NCBI GenBank assembly: GCA_038087015.1
Contig: JASBNA010000098.1
Coordinates: 1-64,000, forward strand
Source: Cerrena zonata
Taxonomy: Eukaryota; Basidiomycota; Agaricomycetes; Polyporales; Cerrenaceae
Reading direction: 5' to 3'
DNA length: 64,000 nt
The notes under the pieces are model-generated. The model had not been told where the DNA came from, did not search any database, and worked only from the letters and a program-made list of their open reading frames with translations. How positions within the stretch are numbered: position 1 is the first letter of the stretch; each line of letters starts with the position of its first letter. Of this stretch, positions 49,001 through 59,981 are shown in pieces. A program made the position numbers and the translations under genes.

Positions 49001-51006
49001 CATCAGGAAAAACCCAATTCAGTATTTAGTACAATATAGTGCTAAATAGTGCTAAATAGTCAATATAGTCAAGATTCCACTAATTACAAACCCCCCACTA
49101 TTTGAAGTACTATTAAAGCACTATCAAAGTACTATCAGAGCACTATTTTTCCACTAGTTTGCACTTTTTAGAAACATTTCTCTCTATTTCCATTTCTCTC
49201 AAGTCAAAATTAGAGAACAGCAAAAGTCAATTTTATTTAAAATACAGTAAAACAATTACAATAAGATAGTGCTAACAATAACAAAAGAGGATATATAGAC
49301 AAAGATAGCACTGAAAGAGTCTATGAGCAGATGATATGAAGATATAAAGATGCAAAGAGCTTACATTGAGTTGACAAAGATAAGGAAACTTGAACTTGAA
49401 TATCAGAAGGTCTAATTAGGAGTAGAATAGCTTAATGACTTACCAGAACATTGAATATTGCACCAAAAAGCAGTGAGAATAGGTGGATAGGGTACCAGAA
49501 GGTAGTGTGAAGTACATACTCAAAGCAAACAAAGATAGGATGAAAAGGAATAGCAGCAAAAGGAGAAGAGACATGGGAGGAAAGAGAGAGAGAGAGAGAG
49601 GATGTGGGCGAAGTTTCGAGATCAAATGGCGACGTGGTAGGGCGCTTGAGGCGGCGTTGGAAAGCCGTGATCCGGGGCTTTCCGACGCACTCTCAACGGC
49701 GCTGATCGGATCACAGGAACACGAGATATGATTAGATTAGTCCCAGACTATCTTCAATCTACCAAGCAACTTAAAACTTGAGAATCCTTGCTGTTTCTCT
49801 ACATTATAGGGACATATTATATATCATTAGAACCGGATTTTTGAGGAGATTCTGAATATGATATCCATATATCAAAATTATAGATACTTTATCAGCTATC
49901 TTAGAATTACTTTTACAGAAATTGAGAGAAATATTTAGAATCTTCAATTTGTCAAAGTTTAGTTTCAATTGCAGGTATCTAAAAAGCACTAATCTACTGT
50001 ACTATACAACCAGCTTAGCTATATTCATAGTTTACATCAAATTTGATATGATTCCTGGCATTATTTTGTAGGTAATTATCATAGTAGAATATAGCTGTAA
50101 AAATTATAGAAGTCTTTGGCTAAAAATCAAATAACCATATTTTAATTAAATTCAATTAGCAATATAAGGGAAATGCCTAATTTTATATAGTATTCCAAAG
50201 TACCAATAGCAAATAAAAGTGCTGATTTAATGCTAATTTAAACAAGAGATTTTTCCTAATGCATATTTTGATATAGTAGCTTTCAGGTTATAGACCAGTG
50301 CTACTATACTAGAGCAATGTTATATATTTTATATCAACAATTTTACTAATGAAGCTACATTCAATACTATTATTTATTTTTAATATATTTTAGATAATAT
50401 TATTTTATGGCCAGTAATTGTTTTACAGTTAGAAAAGCTACTTTGTGGTCAATAAAGTGAGAGACAGTGTACAATAGTAGTAAAAATAGATCAGATAATC
50501 TCAAGGTAAATATTACATTTCTCTATAGTTAGTACAATTATTGTGCAGTCAGTACAACAAAAACTGTAAGAAATGATATGCAAGATTAATAAATATTATA
50601 GTCTAACAAAATTATTTTGCAATTAGTAATACTGAAAAATAATAGACAAAGTTAGTATAGCTATAATAATATTTTCATTAGATATTATTAGAAATTTGAG
50701 AAAGATTAGAATTCAACTAGAGCTATTACAATTGAGTATATTTCAATCAGCACACATCAGACAAAAGGATTTTTTCTAATATTTCAAAGTAAGTTATCAA
50801 CTATCTTGCAGATATCATAATTATAACAACTAGTTTATATAATATAGATTTTATTACTTATATGCAAAGATACATAGTTTACATAGTGAGAATAGTAATT
50901 TGCTAATGAATTTAGTAACTGTAGGAAAAAAATAGTATTGATAGTAGTCTGATAGTAGTGATAGTGATTTTATAGTACTAAAAAGTGATTTGGGTTTTTC
51001 CTGATG
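49001..51006. mobile_element. 2-kb TA-flanked AT-rich TIR element, copy 2 (uninterrupted)
   Basis: The ends CATCAGGAAAAACCCAA and TTGGGTTTTTCCTGATG sit between TA dinucleotides at 48999-49000 and 51007-51008. It is the reverse complement of the copy at 25674-29121 with very high similarity, and it shows the uninterrupted form. Leu-rich frames near 49440-49625 come from a CT-rich tract and do not look like a gene. Confidence 0.82.
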
Positions 51007-51084
51007 TACCACCAAAAAATAACAGTGCTAGACGACTAACTTCTCAGTCTCAAACCACAAACATAGGAAGAATTACCTATGACT

Positions 51085-51535
51085 ATGCCGTTTCCCGCTT
51101 GTGTTCCTTCGCACAGACATTCCTTTTTCGAACCAACCATAGTACTCGGGAACTGATCGATTGTACCATCACATTGTCAGTATCACGCAGGTCGGAATCG
51201 CCTTGTATTTTCCCGGTCTGCTTACCCAACCTACCTCCCACTTGTGCGCTCGATCTTGTCTACTAGGTTAACCTGGAGTTTCGTACGTTATTTCTGCCCA
51301 TATCTGCTACTCCTCAGACATTCTCTTACCAATCTTCGTGCTAGACCTTATCCCCTACTCGCTACGTGACGAAGACAGCATGGATATGACCAACCTCACA
51401 AACTCTATGATGTTGCGGGGGACTGTCTGTGCCGATGGAGCAGCCCTACCTCTCATATATGTAAATGTCTTCTCTACTTTTGACATCTTCCAATCTGTGA
51501 TTTATCTCATTGTTTTCCCTGGAACAATCTAGCTT
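51085..51535 (+). pseudogene. Decayed duplicate of the CTR copper transporter locus
   Basis: 51090-51310 matches the 5' flank of the CTR gene (for example AGTACTCGGGAACTGATCGA here and in reverse at about 38785-38805). Next comes a start-region match where the ATG is lost (CTCAGACATTCTCT against CTCAGAATGCTCTC), then LDLIPYSLRDEDSMDM. The frame then jumps to TNLTNSMMLRGT, matching the loop TNLTNAVMLRD, with helix 1 deleted. Inclusion of upstream DNA shows a genomic duplication. Confidence 0.7.
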
Positions 51536-51866
51536 GAGTTCATGTTCTCGAAAGTCATTGACTCTGAGTTGGCGAGATGTTGCTTGGCAGGTTTGCGAGT
51601 CATATTGCACACATGGAATGAGTCTTAGCATTCATGCAGTGATGTCTATTTGAAATCAATCAGTATCCTATTCAAAGTGGATGCTCCTTAATATATTTAT
51701 GAAGGAATATTGTAGATATTTATTCAATGTAGAAGAATTTCTCACTTTGTGTATTCATGATCATCTCGAACAGGCATACTATACAAAAGTAATACGGAGA
51801 CGGAGGTTTCTCTGGTTTGTTCAATGAAGATAGCCACACTGTAGCCCTACAGAAGTACAGAACGAA

Positions 51867-53264
51867 TCATTTGCCCTCCTGTGTTATCATAACTACATAT
51901 CGCCTTCCTCCATCGGAATCCAACAGTTTATCAGCTGCTTGAAGCACACGCTTGCTCACGGTGCTCTTATTGCCATGTTTCTCTTCCCCTTCTTGAGTGA
52001 TTAACACCATATAAGGCCTTCCGCCGGAGGACGGGAATAAGCACTTGGTTGAATCAATCAAATCATCGAGAAGGGATGCATGTTCTTCTTTGGCTCGACT
52101 GGAACTAGGAAGACTTGAATTGGAACTGACGGTCGTTGGGCCACGCCAATCCGAAAGTGTTTGACGAATAGCTTGTGGGTCGTCCTGTTTCTCTATGAAG
52201 CGTGAATGGCTGGCGGTTGGAATGCCCGCCGCATCAAGAGCATGACTAAGGCTCCATTCGGTGGGCGGGTCTGGTCGGTAGTAGGTCAGCAACATGTATG
52301 CCTTGTCTTTTGCAGAGAGTTCATTTCGGGGCTTGATCTCGCGATGTTGTCTGTTCATATTTGAAGGCATGAAATACCTACAGTGAAGTTCTAAGATAAG
52401 ACCATGGTATCTCCGATGAATATACCTACATCATGATAGAATCCAGGTCCACCTCGGAGTAATTACTGATATCTTGTGTCTTGTGTACATTGAGTATCTG
52501 AGATTTAACCTGCTGCTTATCCCAACCTTGGGTCTCCCTGTAGAATCGGTATACCGCTGTCATAGCTATTAGTGAGTTTTATATCCAACATGATACTATA
52601 TATGTTACCTTTCTCATTTAATGTAATGGTACCACTCCGAGCGGGAGACTGGTGCTCATGCATCAGTCCCAAAACATGGCCAAATTCATGCAGAATGGTG
52701 CCTCTCTCCTCGCTAGAGATTTCTTTATTTCTCCCATCAACCCATCCCAGATTCATCGTTGGCTTCTCGAAATCATTGATTTGTTCACATGTAGTGCCGA
52801 CGTATGACCAGGATCCCGCCCCTGAATCGAACCGGATACGAATTGGTGTATCTTTGCTATCATCCACACACTCAAAGTGAAGATTGATGTAAGGTTCCCA
52901 TTCTTTTATAGTCTCGTCCACCTTCTGTTGTTGGATCTTATTGCCAGTCAGGTAGCAGTAACGTAAAATCTAATGATCTTATGTTAGCAACCCTCCTTAA
53001 ACAGTCTTCTATAAGGAAAGAAAGATGTCTCACCACCCCATGCTCCTACAGGATTTTCCGGCTAGCTACAACAGCAGCCGCAGGAGTGTCGCTGTTATCT
53101 TCGCCCTCTACATGGTGGCTTGTACTTTCCAGTGGTGGGGGATGAGCACAGACTTTATTGAACCATTCGGGCTTGGTGATATTGTTGCCTGGATTGAGTG
53201 CATTTGCTGCCATACTAGAAATATAATGTGTTGAAGATGTAGTAGTAGTCGGGATGAGCTGCAA
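51867..53264 (-). pseudogene. Astacin-like (M12A-type) zinc metalloprotease, in-frame TAG in exon 1
   Basis: The catalytic exon (52921-52517) has the metzincin zinc site HEFGHVLGLMHEH with the following QSPAR. Upstream are IRIRFDSGAGSWSYVG and NLGWV. The next exon holds YRFYRETQGWD and the Met-turn-like SIMMYFMP region (about 52440-52370). The last exon (to 51867) carries a C-terminal extension with two related repeats, RPYMVLITQEG and RRYVVMITQEG. The first exon (53264 to about 53030) reaches RKIL, then a TAG at 53046-53048, then EHGVV before a donor. It joins in phase 0 to ILRYCYLTGN. Relatives usually have Trp at the stop position, so TGG-to-TAG is likely. If a later ATG or unusual splicing is used, a protease core could still be made. 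No clear signal peptide. Confidence 0.65.
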
Positions 53265-54885
53265 TCCTTCAAACCCAACCTCTCAATTTAAATCTTCGAG
53301 TTGTTCAGCGGCATTATGTCTATTGAAATTGAACAACATTCACCATGTCGAGTCCACGTTCACAGCTATACATATTCTTAGAATATGAAAACCTTATTCA
53401 AGTCAGCTGCCGATTAAAGGCAGACTTCTGAGCACGTAAGAATATGCACCACAGGATCTGGACCGGATAAGCTCCAAAGTATATCTAAAGATAAATGAGA
53501 GTTATGTCAGTCTATCGTATGGTATTGAGTGTGTGTGAAATCTCAATCTAATGCAGTATCGTAATGGCTCGAAAGTAAACCGGTGTATTTAACATTTCAA
53601 CTTGATTGTGACATAGCTGATAGTCAGATATTGTCTAGGCCTCACAATGTACATCGCGTGTCTGCACATTAAGCTACGATACACGGAACTCTATCGTCTA
53701 CAGTATCCGGATATCAACAATGCTGTAAACTGAACTTTAACTTGAACTCTAACCACGAACTGATCATAAAGAGTAGCTGATTGATACATGAGATCTCCGC
53801 CCTGCATTATGAGCTGCGAAGGTCTGTAGCCCTCTGCGAGTGTTAGAGGCTCAGTAGTGGATTGTAGGGATGTAGGACGTTGCTGTGTAATCGACTGTGC
53901 TCATTCATAAGATGCCTACTGGAAAATTGAGAGGGTTACCAATCAAAGGATCAAACTACTTACCTCTCGTAAAGCCATTTCGCCTATCAAAATCCACGCG
54001 TACATGCGTTCCACATGTACATCAACAGCACAAATGATACTACACGCGATGGTGCGGTGTTTGAGTCTGGGATGACAACTAAGGGGATACTCTAGACCAT
54101 CAACAAGCTCTTCCTCAGATACTCACGGTATTTTAATATGCAAGGTATCCCCATGGGTCTCATCCAGAAGTATCCTTCGAATTGACCGTGACATGGGTTA
54201 GAGATTTCATGTTAACGGAAATGAAATCCAGAGACAGCAAGTTGCAACTAGGGCTGCTAATAAATGCTATAGATAAATAGACCAAAGAGAAAAGGGCTGT
54301 GAGAAGGATGCTTAGCTGACAATGTGTGAGAGATTCAGAGACTTCCAGATGGTGAAGTCCACGCCGTTACAGACGTATATCCCAAGTACCCCCATTCAAC
54401 CAATAGTAAACACGAGTTCCAGTCATGCGCATTGTTGTAGCTCCACCCTTCGATACGGATAAGTAAGCATAGAGCCATATGGAGAAACACCTTTGCGAGG
54501 CAGGAGAATGAATGCCACAGACTAGATAATGACGGCGCTAGAGGTATCATTGGAGGACATCACCATTGAGAGCAATTGGATGCTTCTGTTTAGGGGGTGA
54601 TTACTGGATCTGATTTCCAACCTCGTAGGATGCAGAGGTAGTTTCTTGGGCTAGTCAGATCTTTCAGTGTGACGCGAAGGGGAAATTATGAACAATAATT
54701 ACATCAAGTGTCAGGTATAATGAATATACATCGGACAAGGAGGTATATCCTCAACGTAGCCTGGATTTCTTGTAGATGGAGGTTATCTGTAGATGGAGCT
54801 TAATATAGAGGATGATAGGGTACAGACCTCTGAAGCCAATTACCTGAGCTGCAAGGTTTCCCCTACTTCGATATCAGAAAAGATG
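53265..54885. other. Gene-poor region before the retrotransposon
   Basis: No frame with recognisable features and no repeat family identified in about 1.6 kb. Short frames near 54335-54550 look like chance. Confidence 0.4.
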
Positions 54886-54890
54886 AAATC

Positions 54891-55234
54891 TGTTACGGGC
54901 GAAGCCCTTTCACGCAGGTACAAGTTGAACAGGGTAAGAAAGGGTAGATTGCCTAGGTCAGGTTAAGGAATACAAGCTAGAGCTACTGGGTTTATATACT
55001 AGGGACCGTGGCTGTACTACGTGAGAGAATAGAATGGTCTATACTAGGATGATGTCATAATGACGTCAGTTATGACATCACTTGTGGAGCAGATGATGTC
55101 ATGTGGGAGAACTGATAGGTAAGCTAGTCTGGTGATCGTTCATGTGCTACCGGGCCATGTGGTTACTGAGTCACAAGTACAAGTAAGGGAAAGGAAAAGG
55201 AAAAGAAAAGAAAAAGTGTACGTTCATTGTAACA
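54891..55234 (-). repeat. 3' LTR (344 bp)
   Basis: TGTTACGGGC...CATTGTAACA in plus-strand reading. It has a longer U3 than the 5' LTR, with several TGATGTCA/TGACGTCA-like sites. Confidence 0.95.
55061..55068. promoter_or_regulatory. CRE/ATF-type palindrome TGACGTCA in U3 of the 3' LTR
   Basis: TGACGTCA is the full consensus for bZIP (ATF/CREB) factors. It is flanked by ATGATGTCAT and TTATGACATCA variants. The 5' LTR lacks the perfect site because of the 33-bp difference. Binding is an inference from the motif. Confidence 0.45.
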
Positions 55235-55247
55235 TTACCCCCTTCTC
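55235..55247 (-). other. Polypurine tract
   Basis: Read on the element's strand it is GAGAAGGGGGTAA, directly before the 3' LTR, the expected plus-strand primer site. Confidence 0.85.
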
Positions 55248-55279
55248 ATGGGTACAATTTCTCTGAAATTGGTAACTAC

Positions 55280-56041
55280 TTAGTAATCTACAGGTTCGTC
55301 GGTGATGTTGGACATGCCGACATTGTCGATGTTGTGGTCCACATAGTTGTCGTCGACATACGTATCAGTAGTGGGGGAGGACGAGGAGGAAGAGTGTCGA
55401 TTACGACGTGGTCGGGGGCGAGGGCGATGTCGGCGAGGGTTGCGCATAACAGGAAGTCCAACATGGAGGACTTGGGGAGGAGTAGGGGCGTGAGGAGGAA
55501 GTTCTATGGTTTTGAACCAGTCTTCAGTGGTGAGGGCGAAGCGACGCCCATCGATGGTAACCGTTTCCATTTCTTCCGAGGGAATTATTCCCCAAATGCC
55601 GGCACGAGGGATATTGACTGGTTCGTCATCTCTTGGGTAGATAGGTCGGCTGATCATTCGACCTGGAGGAATATCAGGGTGGTTAGGAACAGTGACCACT
55701 GGTTCCACACGGACAGGGACAGGAGTTTCAATGGGAATGGGAATGGAAGGTGGGGATGATGGTGCTGTGGGAGCACCAGAATTGGTGGAAAGACCCTCGA
55801 CTCGCACCGCGAGGAGGTTCACTTCCAGTTCAGCGAGGATGACTGTGAATTCGCGGTAGAGGCCCACAGCTTCCTGAAGCTGGTTCTCGAGGCGAGCATT
55901 GACAAGGTCGACTTGTCGTTGAGTGAGGCGGATGCTGTTGTGGAAGTGGTCTGCCAGGTTGCGTAAAACCTGAATTCGACGAAGAGAGACTTCGAGGTGT
56001 TGAGCATCATTGGAAGTAGTAGTGAGACGTGGAGAAGACAT
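55280..56041 (-). CDS. Accessory ORF between pol and the 3' LTR (253 residues), function unknown
   Basis: Open from the ATG at 56041 to the stop at 55280, 52 bp after the end of pol. The N-terminal third is helix-prone with heptad-like spacing (RRIQVLRNLADHF, LVNARLENQLQEAVGLY). A Pro-rich middle follows, then an Arg/Pro-rich strip (RPRPRPRRNR) and a Ser-rich, acidic tail. There is no signal peptide or membrane segment, so it is not an envelope-like protein despite its position. It could be a gag-like or nucleic-acid-binding accessory product. How it would be translated downstream of pol is unknown. Confidence 0.6.
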   Translation of the reverse strand: MSSPRLTTTSNDAQHLEVSLRRIQVLRNLADHFHNSIRLTQRQVDLVNARLENQLQEAVGLYREFTVILAELEVNLLAVRVEGLSTNSGAPTAPSSPPSIPIPIETPVPVRVEPVVTVPNHPDIPPGRMISRPIYPRDDEPVNIPRAGIWGIIPSEEMETVTIDGRRFALTTEDWFKTIELPPHAPTPPQVLHVGLPVMRNPRRHRPRPRPRRNRHSSSSSSPTTDTYVDDNYVDHNIDNVGMSNITDEPVDY

Positions 56042-56093
56042 GTTTGAGAGGAGATTCTGTGTAGCTTGGATCGATTGGATTTAGCTGAGGTGT

Positions 56094-59000
56094 CTAGCTA
56101 AGTTTCCGTCTCCTTTTATATGCAGCCAGCATTTCGGTGGCATTGGTGAGATTACCTTCTGGTTCGAATGTGTTCTCGGAGGACGGATATCCTTTCCACT
56201 TGACCAGGTACTTCAGGTGACCTCCGATCTTGCGGTGTGAGAGAATGGCTTCTACTTCATATTCATCATCTCCATCGATTAGCTCCGGAGGAGGTAGGAG
56301 GAAGTTCGGTCCATGTGCTTTGGTCTCACGGTAGGGGGTCAGCAGGGATGCATGGAAGACGTCATGAATCTTCCAATGGTAAGGAAGTTTTAGTTTGTAC
56401 GTCAATGGTCCTAAAACTTCGGTGATTTCGAAGGGTCCTTCCCTTAGCGGTTTTAATTTCCGATGTTCATATCCGAGCTTGAGATTCTTTCCTTCGAGCC
56501 ACACCTTTGTTCCCTTCGTGAATGGGGTAAATCTCCGTGATACCCGGTCTGCCACCTTTCTTCTTGCTAACTCGTGTGCTGCTTGTGCTTCATCCCAAAT
56601 CTTCTGGAGGTTCTGGATGCGGTCTTGTACTGCCGGGACATTTGTTTTAGGATATGCAGTGGGAATAGATTTGGGGTTGTATCCCATCATGATGTAAAAT
56701 GGTGACATTCCTCTTGATTTGTGGATGCGGTTATTATGAACAAACTCGGCATCTGCCAGGAGGGTTGACCATTGTTCTGGGTTATTGCCACAGAAGATCC
56801 TAAGGTATCCTTCCAATTCCTGATTGGTCCGTTCCGTTTCTCCATCTGTTTGCGGGTGATAGGCAGTGCTAAGTTTGGATTTCGTTCCAATGATGCGTAA
56901 TAGCTCCTTGAACGCATGAGAAGCGAATTGGGGTCCTCGGTCCGATATTAGAGAATCCATTAGCCCAAATCTTTTATACACGTGTTGGTGTAATGCCTCC
57001 GCTGTTCCTAATGCATCGATCTTCTTTGTGCAGGGTGTGAAAATTGCCCCCTTTGAAAGGCCATGGTCTACCACGACCATGATAGAATCGTATCCATGAG
57101 ACAGCGGGAGATCTGTGATGAAGTCGGTGGAATAGTCTGCGAATGGTCTATTTGACTTTGTGGGAATTGGATGAATCGGTGGTACTGTAGGGTGAGTGTT
57201 GACCTTATTCTGTTGACAGACACTGCACCCTAAAACATAGTTTGTTACAAAGGAATGTAGACCAGGCCACCAATAATCCCTAGAAACCAGTTCCTTCGTT
57301 TTGAATATGCCTGGGTGTCCCATAACAGGTAGGTCATGGTGGTCGTGAACAATACGCCTGCGAAGACCTTCGTTTTGAGGGACATATGTTCGTCCTTTGA
57401 AGGTGATAAGGCCATCTTCGATTTCCCAGTCGTGAAGATCCGCTTTCATTCCGGTCGTACCATTTGACTTCAGGGCTTCTATTGCATCTCGTACGATAGG
57501 ATCCATCATTGTGGAAGAGAGTATTTGTTCTTTCAGAGTTGTATCCACCCTTCGTACAAATAGTGCATCTGGAAGTAATACCTGGAACGTGTCTTCGCTA
57601 CTGTCGTCGTCGTAGAGGGGGTTTCTGGACATTGTGTCTGGGATAACCATTTGGCTTCCTGGTACATGTTTCAGGGTGTAGTCAAACCGTGATAGGAATA
57701 GATGCCATTGTCGTTGTCGCGGTGTTAGCCGTTGCGGCATGCGGAAGTATGTGAGGTTCTGATGGTCGCTGCAAATAACCAGCTTGTGTGAAGATCCTTC
57801 AAAATAGTGCCTCCATGCGGTTAGCCCACGAATGATACCAAGTAGTTCTCTATCATAGATTTCATAGTTCTTCTCTGCGGGAGAAAAACTTTGTGATAGG
57901 AATCCGCATGGGTGCCAATCTCCATTCATGTCCCTTTGCCGAAGAACAGCACCTGTGGCAAATTTGCTGGCATCTGTTTCCAATACAAATGGTTTGGTGG
58001 GATCTGGAATACTGAGAACTGGTGCCGAGGAAAATTTCGCTTTCAACGTGTCGAATGCTTTCTGGCATTCTTCCGTCCATGACCATGTGACATCCTTCTT
58101 GGTAAGGTCATGCAGTGGGCATGCAAGCTCTGCATAATGTCGAATGAATTTACGATAGAAGTTTCCAAATCCTAGGAAGGATCGTACTTGCTTGACCGTT
58201 TCCGGTTGTGGCCAAGTTCGGATTCCTTCCAATTTGACTGGGTCCATATGCAGTTCACCTGGTTTGACAATAAGGCCTAAAAATTCTACTTCTGTGGCAT
58301 CAAAGACACATTTCTCCGCCTTCAAAAACAAATCGTTCTCCCATAGCCTTTGTAGGATGCGTTGAATCCGTCGTCGGTGTGTTTCCTTGTCTTTTGAAAA
58401 GACCAGCATGTCATCCATGTAAATGACAAGCCATCCTTCATCCAACATGTCTCGAAACAGGTCGTTCATCATGTGTTGGAATGTAGCAGGGGAATTACAT
58501 AGTCCAAAAAACATGACCGTGGGTTCAAATAGTCCTCTGTTGGTTTTGAATGCCGCTTTCCATTGATCTCCATCTTTGATGCGGACATTGTTGTATCCGC
58601 TCCGAAGGTCTAGTTTTGAAAAGATGGTAGCCCCTGTCAACTTGTCCAATAATTCACTGATTAGTGATAAGGGATACGCATCCTTGATAGTTCCTTCATT
58701 GAGATACCGGTAGTCTTGGCAAGGACGTAATGAACCATCCTTTTTTCCTACGAAAAAGAAGGGACTTGCCATCGGCGATTGAGAGGGATGAATATATCCT
58801 TTCCGAAGGTTTTCATCTAAGAACTCATCTAGCTTGGTTTGTTCGAGAGGGGATAGCGGGTAAATTTTGAAATTCCTTGGCTGGAAGTCAGGCTTCAAGT
58901 TGATGGCATGATCATAAGGACGTGACTCTGGAAATCTTTCCGCTTTCTTTTTCTCAAAGACATCTAGGAACTCGTGATAGTCTTTAGGAATCATTTCTTC

Positions 59001-59981
59001 GAGCGGTTTTGCCATCTCCTTCTTGGAAGCTTCCTGTGCCATTGCCATTGCTGGGTTGACCTTTGCACGGATCCAAGCATCACATCCATAGGTATATCTC
59101 ATCCCATGCATGGTGCGCGTGATGCGTCCTATCCGTGGTCCGTAGTGTCGAGGTGTTTCAAACTCGGTTTCTATGGTTAATGGGTCATCCTCTTTTATCC
59201 AAACATAACAAGTAGATTCCCCTTGGATGTATGAGATAAGGAGTTCTTGAGGTTGTAACTCCCTTAGTCTTTCTTCCATCGTTGGTTCCTGAAATTGTTC
59301 TTCGTTCTCCTGTGGTATTTCTTCTTCTACCACCATGGATTCCGAGTCAGGCTGTGCTTCATCAATCTCCTGGGATACTTCTTCTATTATCCCCGAGGAT
59401 TCCTTGGAGGGGATGTCGGACCTTCCTTCTTCATTGTCATCCACCGTTTCACATGTAACCTTCCGTACTTGACCACAGCTAGGGAGCAGTTGCGATTCCA
59501 GTTGGAAGATTCGTCGGAGATGACTGGTGAGAGTATAGAGCCTTGTCTTGCTGAATTCAACGGTTCCTTTGATCCAGTCAATCTTCGGATTGTACTGCTG
59601 AAGCCATGAGAGTCCCAGAATTACATCTTGGTCCCCAAGGGAGGTGACTAGGTACTTAATTAGGTGATTGTTGTCTCCTAACTTTGTATTGGCCCATACG
59701 CATTCGGTAATATATCCTCTGACATTAGGGGTTCCATCGACATTGAAGACTGGTATTGGAGTTAGTAGTTTTGTGGTCTGAAGTTGATGCTTTGCGACAT
59801 AATTGGCATCGATAAAGACTCCTCCAGCTCCACTGTCAATGAGGGCTTTTGGTTCAACGGTTTTCGCTCGCTGCATGATAGATAACGGGATATTCATTGA
59901 CTGTCCGTTTAATTCTGCTACAAGTACATGCGAGATCGTTATTCCTAGCGAGACTGACGTTGAGACAGTTCGCCGGTTCAA
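56094..59981 (-). CDS. Pol polyprotein of the chromovirus (protease, RT, RNase H, integrase, chromodomain)
   Basis: 1,295 codons, open throughout. Domains in order: aspartic protease ([11 protein letters not shown], about residue 50); reverse transcriptase ([12 protein letters not shown], catalytic YMDD near 520); RNase H ([13 protein letters not shown], near 665); integrase zinc finger ([16 protein letters not shown] to CSVCQQNK, about 885-920); integrase core Asp, Asp, Glu ([23 protein letters not shown]). A GPF/Y-type motif ([16 protein letters not shown]) follows, and a C-terminal chromodomain ([18 protein letters not shown], about 1240-1293). The chromodomain defines a chromovirus and should steer integration to marked chromatin. 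There is no ATG at the 5' end: the first codon after the overlap is TTG at 59981, in the -1 frame to gag, so a Gag-Pol fusion is expected. Confidence 0.95.
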   Translation of the reverse strand: MNRRTVSTSVSLGITISHVLVAELNGQSMNIPLSIMQRAKTVEPKALIDSGAGGVFIDANYVAKHQLQTTKLLTPIPVFNVDGTPNVRGYITECVWANTKLGDNNHLIKYLVTSLGDQDVILGLSWLQQYNPKIDWIKGTVEFSKTRLYTLTSHLRRIFQLESQLLPSCGQVRKVTCETVDDNEEGRSDIPSKESSGIIEEVSQEIDEAQPDSESMVVEEEIPQENEEQFQEPTMEERLRELQPQELLISYIQGESTCYVWIKEDDPLTIETEFETPRHYGPRIGRITRTMHGMRYTYGCDAWIRAKVNPAMAMAQEASKKEMAKPLEEMIPKDYHEFLDVFEKKKAERFPESRPYDHAINLKPDFQPRNFKIYPLSPLEQTKLDEFLDENLRKGYIHPSQSPMASPFFFVGKKDGSLRPCQDYRYLNEGTIKDAYPLSLISELLDKLTGATIFSKLDLRSGYNNVRIKDGDQWKAAFKTNRGLFEPTVMFFGLCNSPATFQHMMNDLFRDMLDEGWLVIYMDDMLVFSKDKETHRRRIQRILQRLWENDLFLKAEKCVFDATEVEFLGLIVKPGELHMDPVKLEGIRTWPQPETVKQVRSFLGFGNFYRKFIRHYAELACPLHDLTKKDVTWSWTEECQKAFDTLKAKFSSAPVLSIPDPTKPFVLETDASKFATGAVLRQRDMNGDWHPCGFLSQSFSPAEKNYEIYDRELLGIIRGLTAWRHYFEGSSHKLVICSDHQNLTYFRMPQRLTPRQRQWHLFLSRFDYTLKHVPGSQMVIPDTMSRNPLYDDDSSEDTFQVLLPDALFVRRVDTTLKEQILSSTMMDPIVRDAIEALKSNGTTGMKADLHDWEIEDGLITFKGRTYVPQNEGLRRRIVHDHHDLPVMGHPGIFKTKELVSRDYWWPGLHSFVTNYVLGCSVCQQNKVNTHPTVPPIHPIPTKSNRPFADYSTDFITDLPLSHGYDSIMVVVDHGLSKGAIFTPCTKKIDALGTAEALHQHVYKRFGLMDSLISDRGPQFASHAFKELLRIIGTKSKLSTAYHPQTDGETERTNQELEGYLRIFCGNNPEQWSTLLADAEFVHNNRIHKSRGMSPFYIMMGYNPKSIPTAYPKTNVPAVQDRIQNLQKIWDEAQAAHELARRKVADRVSRRFTPFTKGTKVWLEGKNLKLGYEHRKLKPLREGPFEITEVLGPLTYKLKLPYHWKIHDVFHASLLTPYRETKAHGPNFLLPPPELIDGDDEYEVEAILSHRKIGGHLKYLVKWKGYPSSENTFEPEGNLTNATEMLAAYKRRRKLS

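Noticed and set aside
54335..54550. Minus-strand 71-codon frame
   Set aside because: No motif, no conserved neighbour, composition like surrounding noncoding DNA.
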